Source: Aliirhizobium smilacinae
GTDB taxonomy: Bacteria > Pseudomonadota > Alphaproteobacteria > Rhizobiales > Rhizobiaceae
Direction: 5' to 3'
Assembly (NCBI RefSeq): GCF_006335145.1
Contig: NZ_VDMN01000003.1
Span: 434,001 to 498,000 of the forward strand
DNA length: 64,000 nt
Shown one piece after another: positions 52,338 to 60,683 of the stretch. Numbering within the stretch: position 1 is the first letter of the stretch; every line of letters begins with the position of its first letter. The notes under the pieces are model-generated. The model did no database searches, was not told the origin of the DNA, and worked only from the letters and a program-made list of their open reading frames with translations. The position numbers and the translations under genes are program-made.

Positions 52338-53341
52338 TGGATGCGACACTCGCCTTTCCGCTGCTGATCGCCCTGGTCGGCATTGCGCTGTTCTTCGATT
52401 TTCTCAACGGCTTGCATGATGCGGCAAATTCGATCGCGACGATCGTCTCGACCCGTGTGCTTAAGCCGCAATATGCGGTGGCATGGGCCGCCTTCTTTAA
52501 CTTCATCGCGTTCATGTTCTTCGGCCTGCATGTGGCGGAAACGCTCGGTACGGGGATCATCGATCCGGGCATCGTCTCGCCCGCGGTGATTTTCGCCGCG
52601 CTGATGGGGGCGATCATCTGGAATATCGTTACCTGGGTTTTCGGCATTCCATCCAGTTCCTCGCATGCGCTGGTCGGTGGATTGATTGGCGCGGGGCTTG
52701 CCAAGGTCGGCATTTCCTCGATCGTCTGGGGCGGCTTTCTCAAGACCGCGGGGGCGATCTTCATGTCGCCGGCGATCGGGTTCTTTCTGGCGCTTGTGCT
52801 GGTGCTTGCCGTCTCATGGATCTTCGTGCGCCAGACGCCGTTTGCGGTGGACCGGACGTTTCGGATCATGCAGTTCGTTTCCGCCTCGCTTTACTCGCTG
52901 GGGCATGGCGGCAATGACGCGCAGAAGACGATGGGCATCATCGCCGTGCTTCTGTTCAGCCAGGGTTATCTCGGTTCGGATTTCTACGTGCCCTTCTGGG
53001 TGGTGATTTCCTGCCAGTCGGCCATGGCGCTCGGCACCCTGTTCGGCGGCTGGAGGATCGTCCATACGATGGGATCGAAGATCACGCGGCTGAACCCGAT
53101 GCAGGGTTTTTGCGCCGAGACCGGCGGAGCGCTGACGCTGTTCGGCGCGACATGGCTCGGCATCCCGGTTTCGACCACCCATACGATCACCGGTGCGATC
53201 ATCGGGGTCGGCGCCGCGCGGCGTGTCTCGGCGGTGCGCTGGGGGCTTGCGGGCAATATCGTCATCGCCTGGATCGTGACCATGCCGGCTGCGGCTCTGA
53301 TCTCTTATCTGACCTATCGCATCGTCTCGCTGTTCGGTTGA
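52337..53341 (+). CDS. pit: PiT-family low-affinity inorganic phosphate transporter
   Basis: 334 residues with about nine or ten membrane segments. The two inverted PiT signatures are FFDFLNGLHDAANSIATIVSTRVL near 25 and SLGHGGNDAQKTMGIIAV near 185, both with the G-x-N/H-D-A core. Typical PiT loops GIPSSSSHALVGGLIGAGLA and GIPVSTTHTITGAIIGVGAA also occur. It imports phosphate with protons or Na+ as a metal-phosphate complex. Second gene of the DUF47-pit operon. Confidence 0.95.
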   Translation: MDATLAFPLLIALVGIALFFDFLNGLHDAANSIATIVSTRVLKPQYAVAWAAFFNFIAFMFFGLHVAETLGTGIIDPGIVSPAVIFAALMGAIIWNIVTWVFGIPSSSSHALVGGLIGAGLAKVGISSIVWGGFLKTAGAIFMSPAIGFFLALVLVLAVSWIFVRQTPFAVDRTFRIMQFVSASLYSLGHGGNDAQKTMGIIAVLLFSQGYLGSDFYVPFWVVISCQSAMALGTLFGGWRIVHTMGSKITRLNPMQGFCAETGGALTLFGATWLGIPVSTTHTITGAIIGVGAARRVSAVRWGLAGNIVIAWIVTMPAAALISYLTYRIVSLFG

Positions 53342-53423
53342 GGCGGTGCGACGGTTCGCAAATAACTGTGGTTATCTGCAGCCGTGTCTTTCCCTCGTGG
53401 CTGGGGAATAAGAAAAGCAAGCC

Positions 53424-54005
53424 ATGGCCAAGCTCTATTTCCACTACGCGACGATGAATGCCGGCAAGTCGACGATGCTGTTGCAGGCGTCCTACAACTA
53501 CCGGGAACGCGGCATGCGCACGGTGATTTTCATCGCCGCGCTGGACGAGCGTGCCGGCAAGGGCAAGGTCTCCTCGCGGATCGGGCTGTCCTCGGAGGCC
53601 ATTCCCTTCAGCGCCGGCGACGATCTTTTTACTGCGATTGCAGACATGCATGCACAGGAACCGATCGCCTGCGTTTTTATCGATGAGGCGCAGTTCCTTT
53701 CGGCAGAGCAGGTCTGGCAGCTGGCGCGGGTTTCCGACCGTGTCGGCATTCCTGTGATGGCCTACGGCCTGCGCACTGATTTTCAGGGCAAGCTGTTTCC
53801 CGGTTCCCACGAACTTCTGGCGATTGCCGACGAATTGCGGGAAGTCAGAACCATCTGCCATTGCGGCCGCAAGGCGACCATGGTCGTCAGGGTGGACGAG
53901 GCAGGCGAGGTGATCCGCGAAGGCGCCCAGGTCGAGGTCGGCGGCAATGAAAAATACGTTTCCCTGTGCCGGCGGCATTGGGAAGGAAAGATGCGTTGCG
54001 ATTGA
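53424..54005 (+). CDS. tdk: Thymidine kinase
   Basis: 193 residues, type II thymidine kinase. The P-loop is YATMNAGKSTMLLQASYNYRERG near 10, the Walker B-like site is CVFIDEAQFLSAEQV, and the lasso region YGLRTDFQGKLFPGSHELLAIAD binds thymidine. Zinc Cys residues are in TICHCGRKATM and the terminal SLCRRHWEGK. It phosphorylates thymidine in the salvage pathway. Confidence 0.95.
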   Translation: MAKLYFHYATMNAGKSTMLLQASYNYRERGMRTVIFIAALDERAGKGKVSSRIGLSSEAIPFSAGDDLFTAIADMHAQEPIACVFIDEAQFLSAEQVWQLARVSDRVGIPVMAYGLRTDFQGKLFPGSHELLAIADELREVRTICHCGRKATMVVRVDEAGEVIREGAQVEVGGNEKYVSLCRRHWEGKMRCD

Positions 54006-54050
54006 GGCTGCTGCGCCGTCCCCCTAAAAATTCGGGGAGCCGCTGTTCTA

Positions 54051-54064
54051 TTGACCAATGTCAA
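54051..54064. promoter_or_regulatory. FNR/NnrR-type box upstream of pseudoazurin
   Basis: TTGAC-CAAT-GTCAA, a perfect 5-4-5 inverted repeat with the TTGA-N6-TCAA framework of Crp/FNR regulators of anaerobic and denitrification genes. It is centred about 77 bases before the ATG. Confidence 0.6.
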
Positions 54065-54134
54065 AGCGCTAAAGTCCTGCAGCGGTAAAACGCAGACATC
54101 GCGGTTGTAGCGCGAACCTTCGCAGGAGAATTCA

Positions 54135-54584
54135 ATGATCAGAACGATACTGAAGACCGCCACGCTGGCCGCTGGCGTGGTTCTGCTGGCCCTGCCGGCA
54201 CTGTCCGCCGAGATCGAGATCAAGATGCTCAATAAGGGCTCTGACGGTCAGGCGATGGTCTTCGAACCGGCTGCCGTGAAAGCTGCACCCGGCGATACGA
54301 TCAAGTTTGTCTCCGTCGACAAGGGACACGATGCCGCGTCCATGCCGGGCCTTGTTCCCGAAGGTGTCGCGGACGTGAAGGGCAAGATCAGCCAGGATCT
54401 GGTTGTGACCGTCGATCAGGCCGGCGCCTATGTCTTCAAGTGCACGCCGCATTTCGGCATGGGCATGGTGGCGCTCGTCGTTGTCGGTGACGCGCCGGCC
54501 AATATCGACGCGGTCAAGGCCGCGAAGATGCCGAAGAAAGCAAAGGAACGCCTCGACGCAGAAATTGCAAAGCTCGGTCTCTGA
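54135..54584 (+). CDS. Pseudoazurin (blue copper protein)
   Basis: 149 residues with a signal peptide (LKTATLAAGVVLLALPALSA). Pseudoazurin/plastocyanin fold: IEIKMLNKGSDGQAMVFEPAAVKAAPGDTIKFVSVDKGHDAAS with the first His ligand, then CTPHFGMGM giving Cys, His and Met ligands. A C-terminal helical extension (ANIDAVKAAKMPKKAKERLDAEI) is normal for the family. Periplasmic electron donor to nitrite or nitrous oxide reductases; neither is in the window. An FNR-type box upstream fits anaerobic expression. Confidence 0.93.
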   Translation: MIRTILKTATLAAGVVLLALPALSAEIEIKMLNKGSDGQAMVFEPAAVKAAPGDTIKFVSVDKGHDAASMPGLVPEGVADVKGKISQDLVVTVDQAGAYVFKCTPHFGMGMVALVVVGDAPANIDAVKAAKMPKKAKERLDAEIAKLGL

Positions 54585-54655
54585 GCTTCTCGCTTTTCCA
54601 ACCAGACCTTTTCATCACCTAATCATTACCCTTTTTATCACCTAGTTATTATTGC

Positions 54656-54697
54656 AGGGCCGCTGTCGTCAAATTACGCAGCGGCCCTATTTCTGTT
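54656..54697 (+). terminator. Terminator of the pseudoazurin gene
   Basis: Perfect 10-bp stem AGGGCCGCTG/CAGCGGCCCT with a 13-base loop, followed by ATTTCTGTTT. Confidence 0.7.
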
Positions 54698-54704
54698 TCC
54701 GAGC

Positions 54705-55583
54705 ATGGAGGCAGAGACGAAGGTGAAGGCGGGCGTTTCCACTGTTTTCGAAGACACGATCGTCGAGATCGACGCGGGATTGAAGGCTGTTGTCGCAGCC
54801 GGTGCCGATTTGCTTGCGGCCATTCCAAAGGCGGCTAGCATGATCCAGCCTCTGGATGGCGAGGCCTTTGCCGAACTGGGCGCGTTACGCCTGGCACTTC
54901 TGGTGCAGCAGAAATCCGCTTATGGGGCTCTGGCTTCGCATGTGGCGAGGATCGGTGCTGTCGTCGATGACGAGCGGGCAGTTTTCGACAGTCGGGAAAA
55001 CCCGCAGGTGAGCGATGTGCTTCTCGGCTTCTTTTCGAAGAAGTCGATGCGCCGGCGGATCGAAAGGCGTGCCGCGAGAGCGGGCGGTATCGAGCGGTTG
55101 CGGACTGTTCTTGGAAGGGCAGACAGACTGGTGGGACGGATCGAAGTTCATCGGCAGGCTGTGACCCGTCAGCGGGTACTGGCTGAAGAAGTGCTGGCTC
55201 TATTGACCGCGCGCAAGGCGCCTCAGGAGGTAAAAGCGTTCCAAGCCGAAGGCGGCGGTGAAACCAAGGCCGCGAGAGAGCCGGCTTTCGCAAGCATGAT
55301 CGGTCTGATCGATACGGTTGCGCGGACATTCAACGGAGGCGTCAGAGATTTGAACCTGCTGATGCAGAAGCTCGGCCTCGATATCGAGAACCTTCTCGAT
55401 CTCTATTCGGTATTGCTTTCCTTCGATCGCGAGCGGGAGGCGCATTTCCTGTCTCCCGATGCCTATCCGCATCTTGCCCAATCGGTATGGCGTCTCGCGA
55501 ACGACCTTTTACCCGGCGCACGCCTTAACCGCAGCCGGCAGATGATCGATCTCGCCTTCGAAAGACGCTTTGAAGACTCGTGA
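54705..55583 (+). CDS. Uncharacterised helical protein preceding DUF2333 gene
   Basis: 292 residues. The start could be the ATG at 54705 or a GTG at 54723, which has GGAGG 11 bases upstream. It is soluble, helix-rich and without Cys motifs: DAGLKAVVAAGADLLAAIPKAASMIQ; GALASHVARIGAVVDDERAVF; KKSMRRRIERRAARAGGIERL, and VRDLNLLMQKLGLDIENLLDLYSVLLSF. I recognise no characterised domain. The DUF2333 gene starts 143 bases downstream on the same strand, suggesting a linked function. Confidence 0.65.
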   Translation: MEAETKVKAGVSTVFEDTIVEIDAGLKAVVAAGADLLAAIPKAASMIQPLDGEAFAELGALRLALLVQQKSAYGALASHVARIGAVVDDERAVFDSRENPQVSDVLLGFFSKKSMRRRIERRAARAGGIERLRTVLGRADRLVGRIEVHRQAVTRQRVLAEEVLALLTARKAPQEVKAFQAEGGGETKAAREPAFASMIGLIDTVARTFNGGVRDLNLLMQKLGLDIENLLDLYSVLLSFDREREAHFLSPDAYPHLAQSVWRLANDLLPGARLNRSRQMIDLAFERRFEDS

Positions 55584-55726
55584 CGTGCAGCCAGCAAGGG
55601 CACTGCCGACACGAGAGTGCGACGTTATCCCGATCGAATTTGTTCCAATCCTCTCCGCCGCGCTGTTGTACTTGTGGGGTCGGCATCATATGTCAGCGGT
55701 GACCGATCGGCTTCCAGGAGGACTAG

Positions 55727-56890
55727 ATGCGCGACCAGATCATCGGATTTTTTCGAGGCGTGGCCGCTGCCATAGGGCGGGGTGTCAGGATACTGACCGC
55801 CTGGTTGATCTGGCCGCTGATGGCAGCGCATGGATGGTATCGCGGACGCCGTCTCTGGGTGAAGGGGCCGATTGCCGTCTTTCTCGTCCTGCTGGTCTCT
55901 CTCTACGGCTATTTCATCTGGCAAACGCAGGTCTGGCGAAATTTTGACCCGAATTTCGTCGATACCTATCGCTGGAACGAGCGAAACATTCCGGCAGGGC
56001 AGGAATTGCCGGTGCCTGGCGTGGAGGCGCAGGCACAGGCAGCCGGGCCATCCGGTGTAGCCGCTGCATCCGTCAGACAGTGTCAGACATCGGCTATTGC
56101 GGATGCGAGTGCCGATCTTACCGACATGAACGTCAACCAGAATGCATGGATTTCATCCATGCTTCTCTATCGTCTCGGCTTTTTCGGGGTCGACTGGGAT
56201 CATACGCCTTTCCTCGACAACAAGGCATCGTTCCAGCGCGGCGTGAACCAGGCCGTGCGCCGCACCTCGGTCGAGCTGGTCGATACGCTGGCACGGATGA
56301 GGGGCACGTCGGGCGTCAACATCAACCTTCAGGATGCGCGCAGCAATCTGCAGTTCGACGAATATTCGTGGTATTTCGGACTGAGCCCATTTGGCCCTAA
56401 GACGCCAACACCGAGCTATTATCGAGCCGCAATCAACAGCCTGCACAAGTTCAACACCGAACTTAGCAATTGCTCGGCGACGTTCGACAGCCGCGCCGAC
56501 AATCTGGTGCAGTTCATCGACCGGGTGGCCAACGATCTCGGAAGCACCTCGGCCATCCTTCGCGAGCGTTCGGAAAACTATAATGGCGGCTGGTTCGATA
56601 CGCGGGCGGACGACCGCTTCTGGTTTGCCTACGGGCAGATCTATGGCTATTACGCAATTCTCTCCGCTGCCGGCGCCGATTTCTCGCAGGTCATTCGCGA
56701 GCGCAACCTTGCTCCGCTCTGGACCGATATGCTGAAGCAGATGCAGGCCGCATTGCGCATCCAGCCGGCGATCATCTCGAACGGTGCGGAAGACGGCTGG
56801 ATCATGCCGACGCACTTGGCCGTGATGGGTTTCTACACGCTGCGTGTCCGGTCCAATCTGGTCGAGATCCGTCTGGTTCTAGACCGATAG
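55727..56890 (+). CDS. DUF2333 family membrane-anchored protein
   Basis: 387 residues from the ATG at 55727, with GGAGGACTAG upstream. One membrane anchor near residues 45-66 (GPIAVFLVLLVSLYGYFIW) is followed by a long periplasmic part. DUF2333 features are YRLGFFGVDWDHTPFLDNKASFQRGVNQAVRRTSVELVDTLARMRGTS, LQFDEYSWYFG, and RSENYNGGWFDTRADDRFWFAYGQIYGYYAIL. The function of DUF2333 is unknown. The upstream uncharacterised gene is a natural partner. Confidence 0.88.
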   Translation: MRDQIIGFFRGVAAAIGRGVRILTAWLIWPLMAAHGWYRGRRLWVKGPIAVFLVLLVSLYGYFIWQTQVWRNFDPNFVDTYRWNERNIPAGQELPVPGVEAQAQAAGPSGVAAASVRQCQTSAIADASADLTDMNVNQNAWISSMLLYRLGFFGVDWDHTPFLDNKASFQRGVNQAVRRTSVELVDTLARMRGTSGVNINLQDARSNLQFDEYSWYFGLSPFGPKTPTPSYYRAAINSLHKFNTELSNCSATFDSRADNLVQFIDRVANDLGSTSAILRERSENYNGGWFDTRADDRFWFAYGQIYGYYAILSAAGADFSQVIRERNLAPLWTDMLKQMQAALRIQPAIISNGAEDGWIMPTHLAVMGFYTLRVRSNLVEIRLVLDR

Positions 56891-56948
56891 AGCATTTCCG
56901 CCTTTCTTCGAAACGCAAAACTGCTCTATCGCTTTGTTTGTACTCAAC

Positions 56949-56990
56949 TCCGGACGCAAAACCGGTTCCTACTTTTGCTGGAATTGCTAT
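56949..56990. repeat. Dispersed intergenic repeat, copy 2
   Basis: Second copy of the element at 20431-20474, differing at only about five positions over 42 bases. Just before it, a TAGAGCA...TGCTCTA inverted pair (56889-56929) forms a further part of the element. Confidence 0.75.
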
Positions 56991-57004
56991 AAAAAGAAGG
57001 GTGT

Positions 57005-57475
57005 TTAGCCCTTCAGCAATTCGTCATCGGGAATGAAGCCGATCGTTGTGCTCGCCTGCGGGAAAAGCTCGTAGGTCATGCCGATGACGTCGCCCTGTCC
57101 GGCGGCGTCTGCGCGGAACTTGCCGACGCTGCGTACGAACTTGAAGCTCGTGGGGCCGGTCTTGACCCTGTAGAGATTGTGGAAGGTCAGCCGCGAAGCG
57201 CTCGCACGCTCAAAAGTCTCCATGATGACGGTCAGGTCATCCGGGTGGATTGATGCACTCAGCCTGACGACGTCCAATGGGCCGTCGCTGTGCTCGATGC
57301 CGAAAATCTGACAATATTCGGTAGTGCCGAAGAGATGGCCGCTATCGACATTGAAACGCCAGAAACCACAGAGGCGGAAGGACCCGACAAGTTCCAGTAC
57401 TTCCTTATCGCTCAAGCCGACAACCTGGTGCTGGGCTTCATAAGGTTTGCGCGAATGCTCGATCCAGGATGCCAA
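57005..57475 (-). CDS. PAS-domain protein
   Basis: 156 residues. A single PAS fold: GFWRFNVDSGHLFGTTEYCQIFGIEHSDGPLDVVRLSASIHPDDLTVIMETFERASASRLTFHNLYRV, then FVRSVGKFRADAAGQGDVIGMTYEL. No kinase or output domain is attached, so it probably signals through a partner. Lies directly downstream of the LuxR-type gene (34 bases) on the same strand, which makes joint expression likely. Ligand unknown. Confidence 0.75.
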   Translation of the reverse strand: MASWIEHSRKPYEAQHQVVGLSDKEVLELVGSFRLCGFWRFNVDSGHLFGTTEYCQIFGIEHSDGPLDVVRLSASIHPDDLTVIMETFERASASRLTFHNLYRVKTGPTSFKFVRSVGKFRADAAGQGDVIGMTYELFPQASTTIGFIPDDELLKG

Positions 57476-57509
57476 TTTCAGATGATCTCCAGCCGGGGCT
57501 GACTTGAAC

Positions 57510-58235
57510 TTACGCTATGAGTCTCAGCCGCAGCGCCTTCGCCACCAGCTGGGTCCGATTGACGCAATCGAGCTTCTTGATGGCATTGGTCATGTAGGCG
57601 TTCACCGTGTGGTCGGACAAGGTGAGGATCTGCCCGATCTCTGCGGACGTTTTGCCCTGGGCTGTCCAGCGAACTACTTCCAGCTCCCGGACGGTTAGGG
57701 GAGACGGTGTTGCCTTGCGTGCGTTGCGCCTTATCTTTTCGAACATGTCGAAGGCATGCAAAGTGATCATGCCAATTTCGTTGAGTTCGACCTGAGTGAG
57801 ACGCGGGCGGGCGCCATCGAAGCGCATGACGAAACGCTCACCTTCAAGGGAATAAAGCTTCATCGCGACGCTGGTGATGAGGCCGTAGCGTCGCTGAAGA
57901 TCTTCGATGCCGGAATCGATCGTGAACGGACGAGATGGCAACGGATCGCCGATCGACCAGCAGAACGGCAATTTCGTCTGCATGATGATGTCAGCAGGCG
58001 CACATTTATCGAGCAGGCGTTTTCGGTCGAATTCCGCGAAATAAGGCTCCGGGATGCTGCTTTGTACAATCATCCGCGACAGAAGTTTCTCGTCGGGATT
58101 GTTCAGCGATAGCAACGTTACGTGTTGCAAACTGAATTCATGCGTCACCCGTCGCAAGGCCAAGAATAAACCTTCTTGCGAATGGGCCGCAGATATCTCG
58201 CTGCTCAGCACCGATTGCCGTTCGTGAGTTATCAT
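57510..58235 (-). CDS. LuxR-family transcriptional regulator (LuxR solo)
   Basis: 241 residues. The C-terminal LuxR HTH is SPLTVRELEVVRWTAQGKTSAEIGQILTLSDHTVNAYMTNAIKKLDC near residues 170-225. The N-terminal part (about 1-160) looks like an autoinducer-binding domain by size and position, with the invariant Trp/Tyr/Asp-Pro pocket residues missing, so a classical acyl-homoserine lactone signal is doubtful. No luxI gene is nearby. It resembles the VisN/VisR and other rhizobial orphan LuxR types only broadly. Confidence 0.85.
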   Translation of the reverse strand: MITHERQSVLSSEISAAHSQEGLFLALRRVTHEFSLQHVTLLSLNNPDEKLLSRMIVQSSIPEPYFAEFDRKRLLDKCAPADIIMQTKLPFCWSIGDPLPSRPFTIDSGIEDLQRRYGLITSVAMKLYSLEGERFVMRFDGARPRLTQVELNEIGMITLHAFDMFEKIRRNARKATPSPLTVRELEVVRWTAQGKTSAEIGQILTLSDHTVNAYMTNAIKKLDCVNRTQLVAKALRLRLIA

Positions 58236-58564
58236 CAGTTTTTCGGGTTCAAGGGAGCTATGTTATTGTTAATAAATATACTACTTGGGTCTAATATCTA
58301 GCAGAAACTGGTGGAAACTCCACCAGTTAACAGATTTTATGATATTTAGTCATGTTAACCATTTGATTTCAGTGACTTATGGGCAAATGCCAACGCCATC
58401 GAAATAAGCTCACGTTTGGTTTTTTTCGCCGTCGGGCGAAAAAAACCTGCTTATCTCGTTCGAAAAGTCTGGAAATGGTCTGACGCCCGCCCACTTGCCA
58501 ACCCGCTTGAATGTTCGACGCAAACGTTTTGGCAGGCCATCGGCAACGGATATTTATCCCGATC
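58236..58564. other. Promoter and hairpin region with no gene
   Basis: AT-rich upstream half with the promoter of the LuxR-type gene; the downstream half includes the 13-bp hairpin at 58418-58447. No supported gene, and none of the small frames has a ribosome site. Confidence 0.5.
58418..58447. other. Perfect 13-bp hairpin with A/T-run arms
   Basis: GGTTTTTTTCGCC and its reverse complement separated by GTCG. The seven T and seven A lie inside the arms rather than after the stem. It is 120 bases beyond the stop of the diguanylate cyclase gene and could terminate it or encode a small RNA end. Confidence 0.5.
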
Positions 58565-59899
58565 TCAGCCGCTGGCTGAGGCTATCGGGTTGATCGCTTC
58601 GGGGATGGTAAGGGTGGAGTAGACCCGGTTTCTGCCGTTTGCCTTTGCCAGATAGAGAAGTTGGTCGGCAGCGTTCAGCTGATTTTCGAAAGTTTCATCC
58701 GGCTCGAACTCGACGACGCCGATCGATAGGGTGACCGATATGGGCCGGCTGCCGGTCTCAATCACCAGTTCGCCGATTCTTCTGCGCAACTCCTCGCAGA
58801 ATGAATGTGCCTGAAAGGCATCCAGCTGGTTCAGGTATATAGCGAATTCTTCGCCACCGATGCGGGCAGGCATGTGCTTTGCAGTGGCGCACATGTCGGC
58901 CATGGCGGTCGAAATTGCCTGTAGCACGGCATCGCCGGCATCATGGCCATAGGTATCGTTCACCGTCTTGAAATGGTCGATATCGAGGAGGGCGATGGAG
59001 CCCTGCATGGCAGCTCTTCCACGCTGCCGCATGGTCGCGAAGAAATGCCGCCGATTGGCAAGGCTGGTGAGATAATCCTGCTCCGCCAACTGGCGAAGAT
59101 GATTGAGCTGGGCCAGCGTCTCGACATTGTTGTCGATGCGGCATTTGAGTTCCTCATGCACAAACGGCCGGTAGATGAAATCCGAGGCGCCGGCCTTGAG
59201 GAAGCTTGCGGACAGAAGACGGTCCGACGACGAGGAGATGCCGATGATGCGCAGCTGTTCGGAATTGCGGGTCTGACGGATGCGGCGTGTCAGCTCGTAT
59301 CCGTCCATATCGGCCATGTGGTGGTCGGTGATGACGAGGTCGATCGTCTTGTCGGCCGTCAGGATTTCAAGCGCCTGCCGGCCCGAGCGCGCTTCCAGAA
59401 CGTGGAAGTTCTGGCGGCTAAGAATTTCCACGAGTTCGGAGCGGGCAGAGCGGGCATCGTCGACAACGAGTATCTTGTGGGCACTGTTGGCAAGGATACG
59501 GCCGACGGTATGCACGACCTTGTCCACGGTTTTCGCGCCATCCTTGACGATGTAATCGACGATCTCCTTCCTGGTGCACCGTTCCCGCGTGTCAGCATCG
59601 AACGTGGCTGTAAACACGATCGTCGGAATGGATGCTTCCAGCAACAGGTCGAGGATTTCGCCATCGGGGGCATCGGGAAGATTGAGGCCGGTCAGGGCAA
59701 GCAGGAACGTGCCTTCCGCAATATTCCTGCGGGCTTGCGTCAAAGAACCGCAACGCGTGACGATCGCACCGGTTTCCTCTTCCAGCCGCTGGGTCAGCAA
59801 GGTCGACAGCGCGACGGAATCCTCAACGAGGAGTATTCGTTCTCCCTGCCTCAATCGCAGTCCATTGATGGAAAGCAAATTCTCGCGACCTACCGTCAT
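58565..59899 (-). CDS. Response-regulator diguanylate cyclase (REC-REC-GGDEF, PleD-like)
   Basis: 444 residues. REC1 (about 20-135) has lost its phosphoacceptor Asp (Gly71 in LTGLNLPD), while REC2 (about 140-260) keeps it in LVITDHHMADMDG. The GGDEF domain has LTSLANRRHFFATMRQRG, DIDHFKTVNDTYGHDAGD and the active GGEEF in ARIGGEEFAIYL. The I-site RxxD is absent here. PleD-type arrangement suggests control by phosphorylation of REC2 and dimerisation via REC1. It should make cyclic di-GMP in the cytoplasm. Confidence 0.9.
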   Translation of the reverse strand: MTVGRENLLSINGLRLRQGERILLVEDSVALSTLLTQRLEEETGAIVTRCGSLTQARRNIAEGTFLLALTGLNLPDAPDGEILDLLLEASIPTIVFTATFDADTRERCTRKEIVDYIVKDGAKTVDKVVHTVGRILANSAHKILVVDDARSARSELVEILSRQNFHVLEARSGRQALEILTADKTIDLVITDHHMADMDGYELTRRIRQTRNSEQLRIIGISSSSDRLLSASFLKAGASDFIYRPFVHEELKCRIDNNVETLAQLNHLRQLAEQDYLTSLANRRHFFATMRQRGRAAMQGSIALLDIDHFKTVNDTYGHDAGDAVLQAISTAMADMCATAKHMPARIGGEEFAIYLNQLDAFQAHSFCEELRRRIGELVIETGSRPISVTLSIGVVEFEPDETFENQLNAADQLLYLAKANGRNRVYSTLTIPEAINPIASASG

Positions 59900-60021
59900 G
59901 TCGTTCTCCGGAACATTCTATGCATCGGATAAGCGAGATGAATTACGAATCAATTATTCGGCCGGCATCAGCGCTTTCGCGGTTGCCATTTCCATCCGCG
60001 ACGGAAGGCCGCGGAAACGCA

Positions 60022-60555
60022 TCACAGATGCGCTTCGGGCTTGCCTTCGTTTTTGTCGGCCTTGGCGGCGGCCATGATCCGTTCCAGCCAGCCGAGCATG
60101 ACGGCAGAAACAACGAAGGTGAGGTGGATGATGGTGTACCACATCAGCTGCCCGTCGGTGTATTGCGCGGCGTTGAGGAAGATCTGCAACAGGTGGATGG
60201 AGGAAATCGCGACGATCGATGAGGCGACCTTGATCTTGAGACTGCCGGCATCGAGCTTGCCGAGGAAGGAGACGTCAGCCTCAGTCTCGTCGAAACGGCT
60301 GACGAAGTTCTCGTAACCTGAAATCATCACCATGACGATGAGGCTTGCGACAAGTGCTGCATCGATCAGCCCGAGCATCGCGAGGATCATTTCCGCTTCG
60401 CCGAGCGTGAAGACGTTCTGTGCGACTTTCCAGAACTTGTAGACGAAAGAAAGTGCATAGACCGCCAGCGCGGCGACAAGCCCCATGTAAAAGACGACCA
60501 GCAGCCAACGACTCGAGAGGATGATCTTCTCGACCAGCAGTTCCAGCGATTTCAT
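60022..60555 (-). CDS. YqhA/TIGR00645-family membrane protein
   Basis: 177 residues from the ATG at 60555 (CCGGAGAGC precedes it). Three or four hydrophobic segments: WLLVVFYMGLVAALAVYALSF, AMLGLIDAALVASLIVMVMISGY, IKVASSIVAISSIHLLQIFL and WYTIIHLTFVVSAVMLGWLERI. The YQHA family signature RFDETEADVSFLGKLDAGSLKIKVASS is clear. Function unknown; the family is widely present in proteobacteria. Monocistronic by spacing. Confidence 0.9.
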   Translation of the reverse strand: MKSLELLVEKIILSSRWLLVVFYMGLVAALAVYALSFVYKFWKVAQNVFTLGEAEMILAMLGLIDAALVASLIVMVMISGYENFVSRFDETEADVSFLGKLDAGSLKIKVASSIVAISSIHLLQIFLNAAQYTDGQLMWYTIIHLTFVVSAVMLGWLERIMAAAKADKNEGKPEAHL

Positions 60556-60632
60556 CAGATGCTCTCCGGTTGGGGTGCGCTGTTCTGCCCATAAAGACAC
60601 TATTTGACGTCCGCAAGAGCATTCGAAAATGA

Positions 60633-60664
60633 GAAACGCCGCATTCTTTCGAATGCGGCGTTTC
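60633..60664 (-). terminator. Terminator of the TonB receptor gene
   Basis: Perfect 14-bp stem GAAACGCCGCATTC/GAATGCGGCGTTTC with a 4-base loop, 20 bases past the stop; on the minus strand a weak T-rich tail follows. Confidence 0.75.
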
Positions 60665-60683
60665 CGTCTTGGTCAGGAAAATA

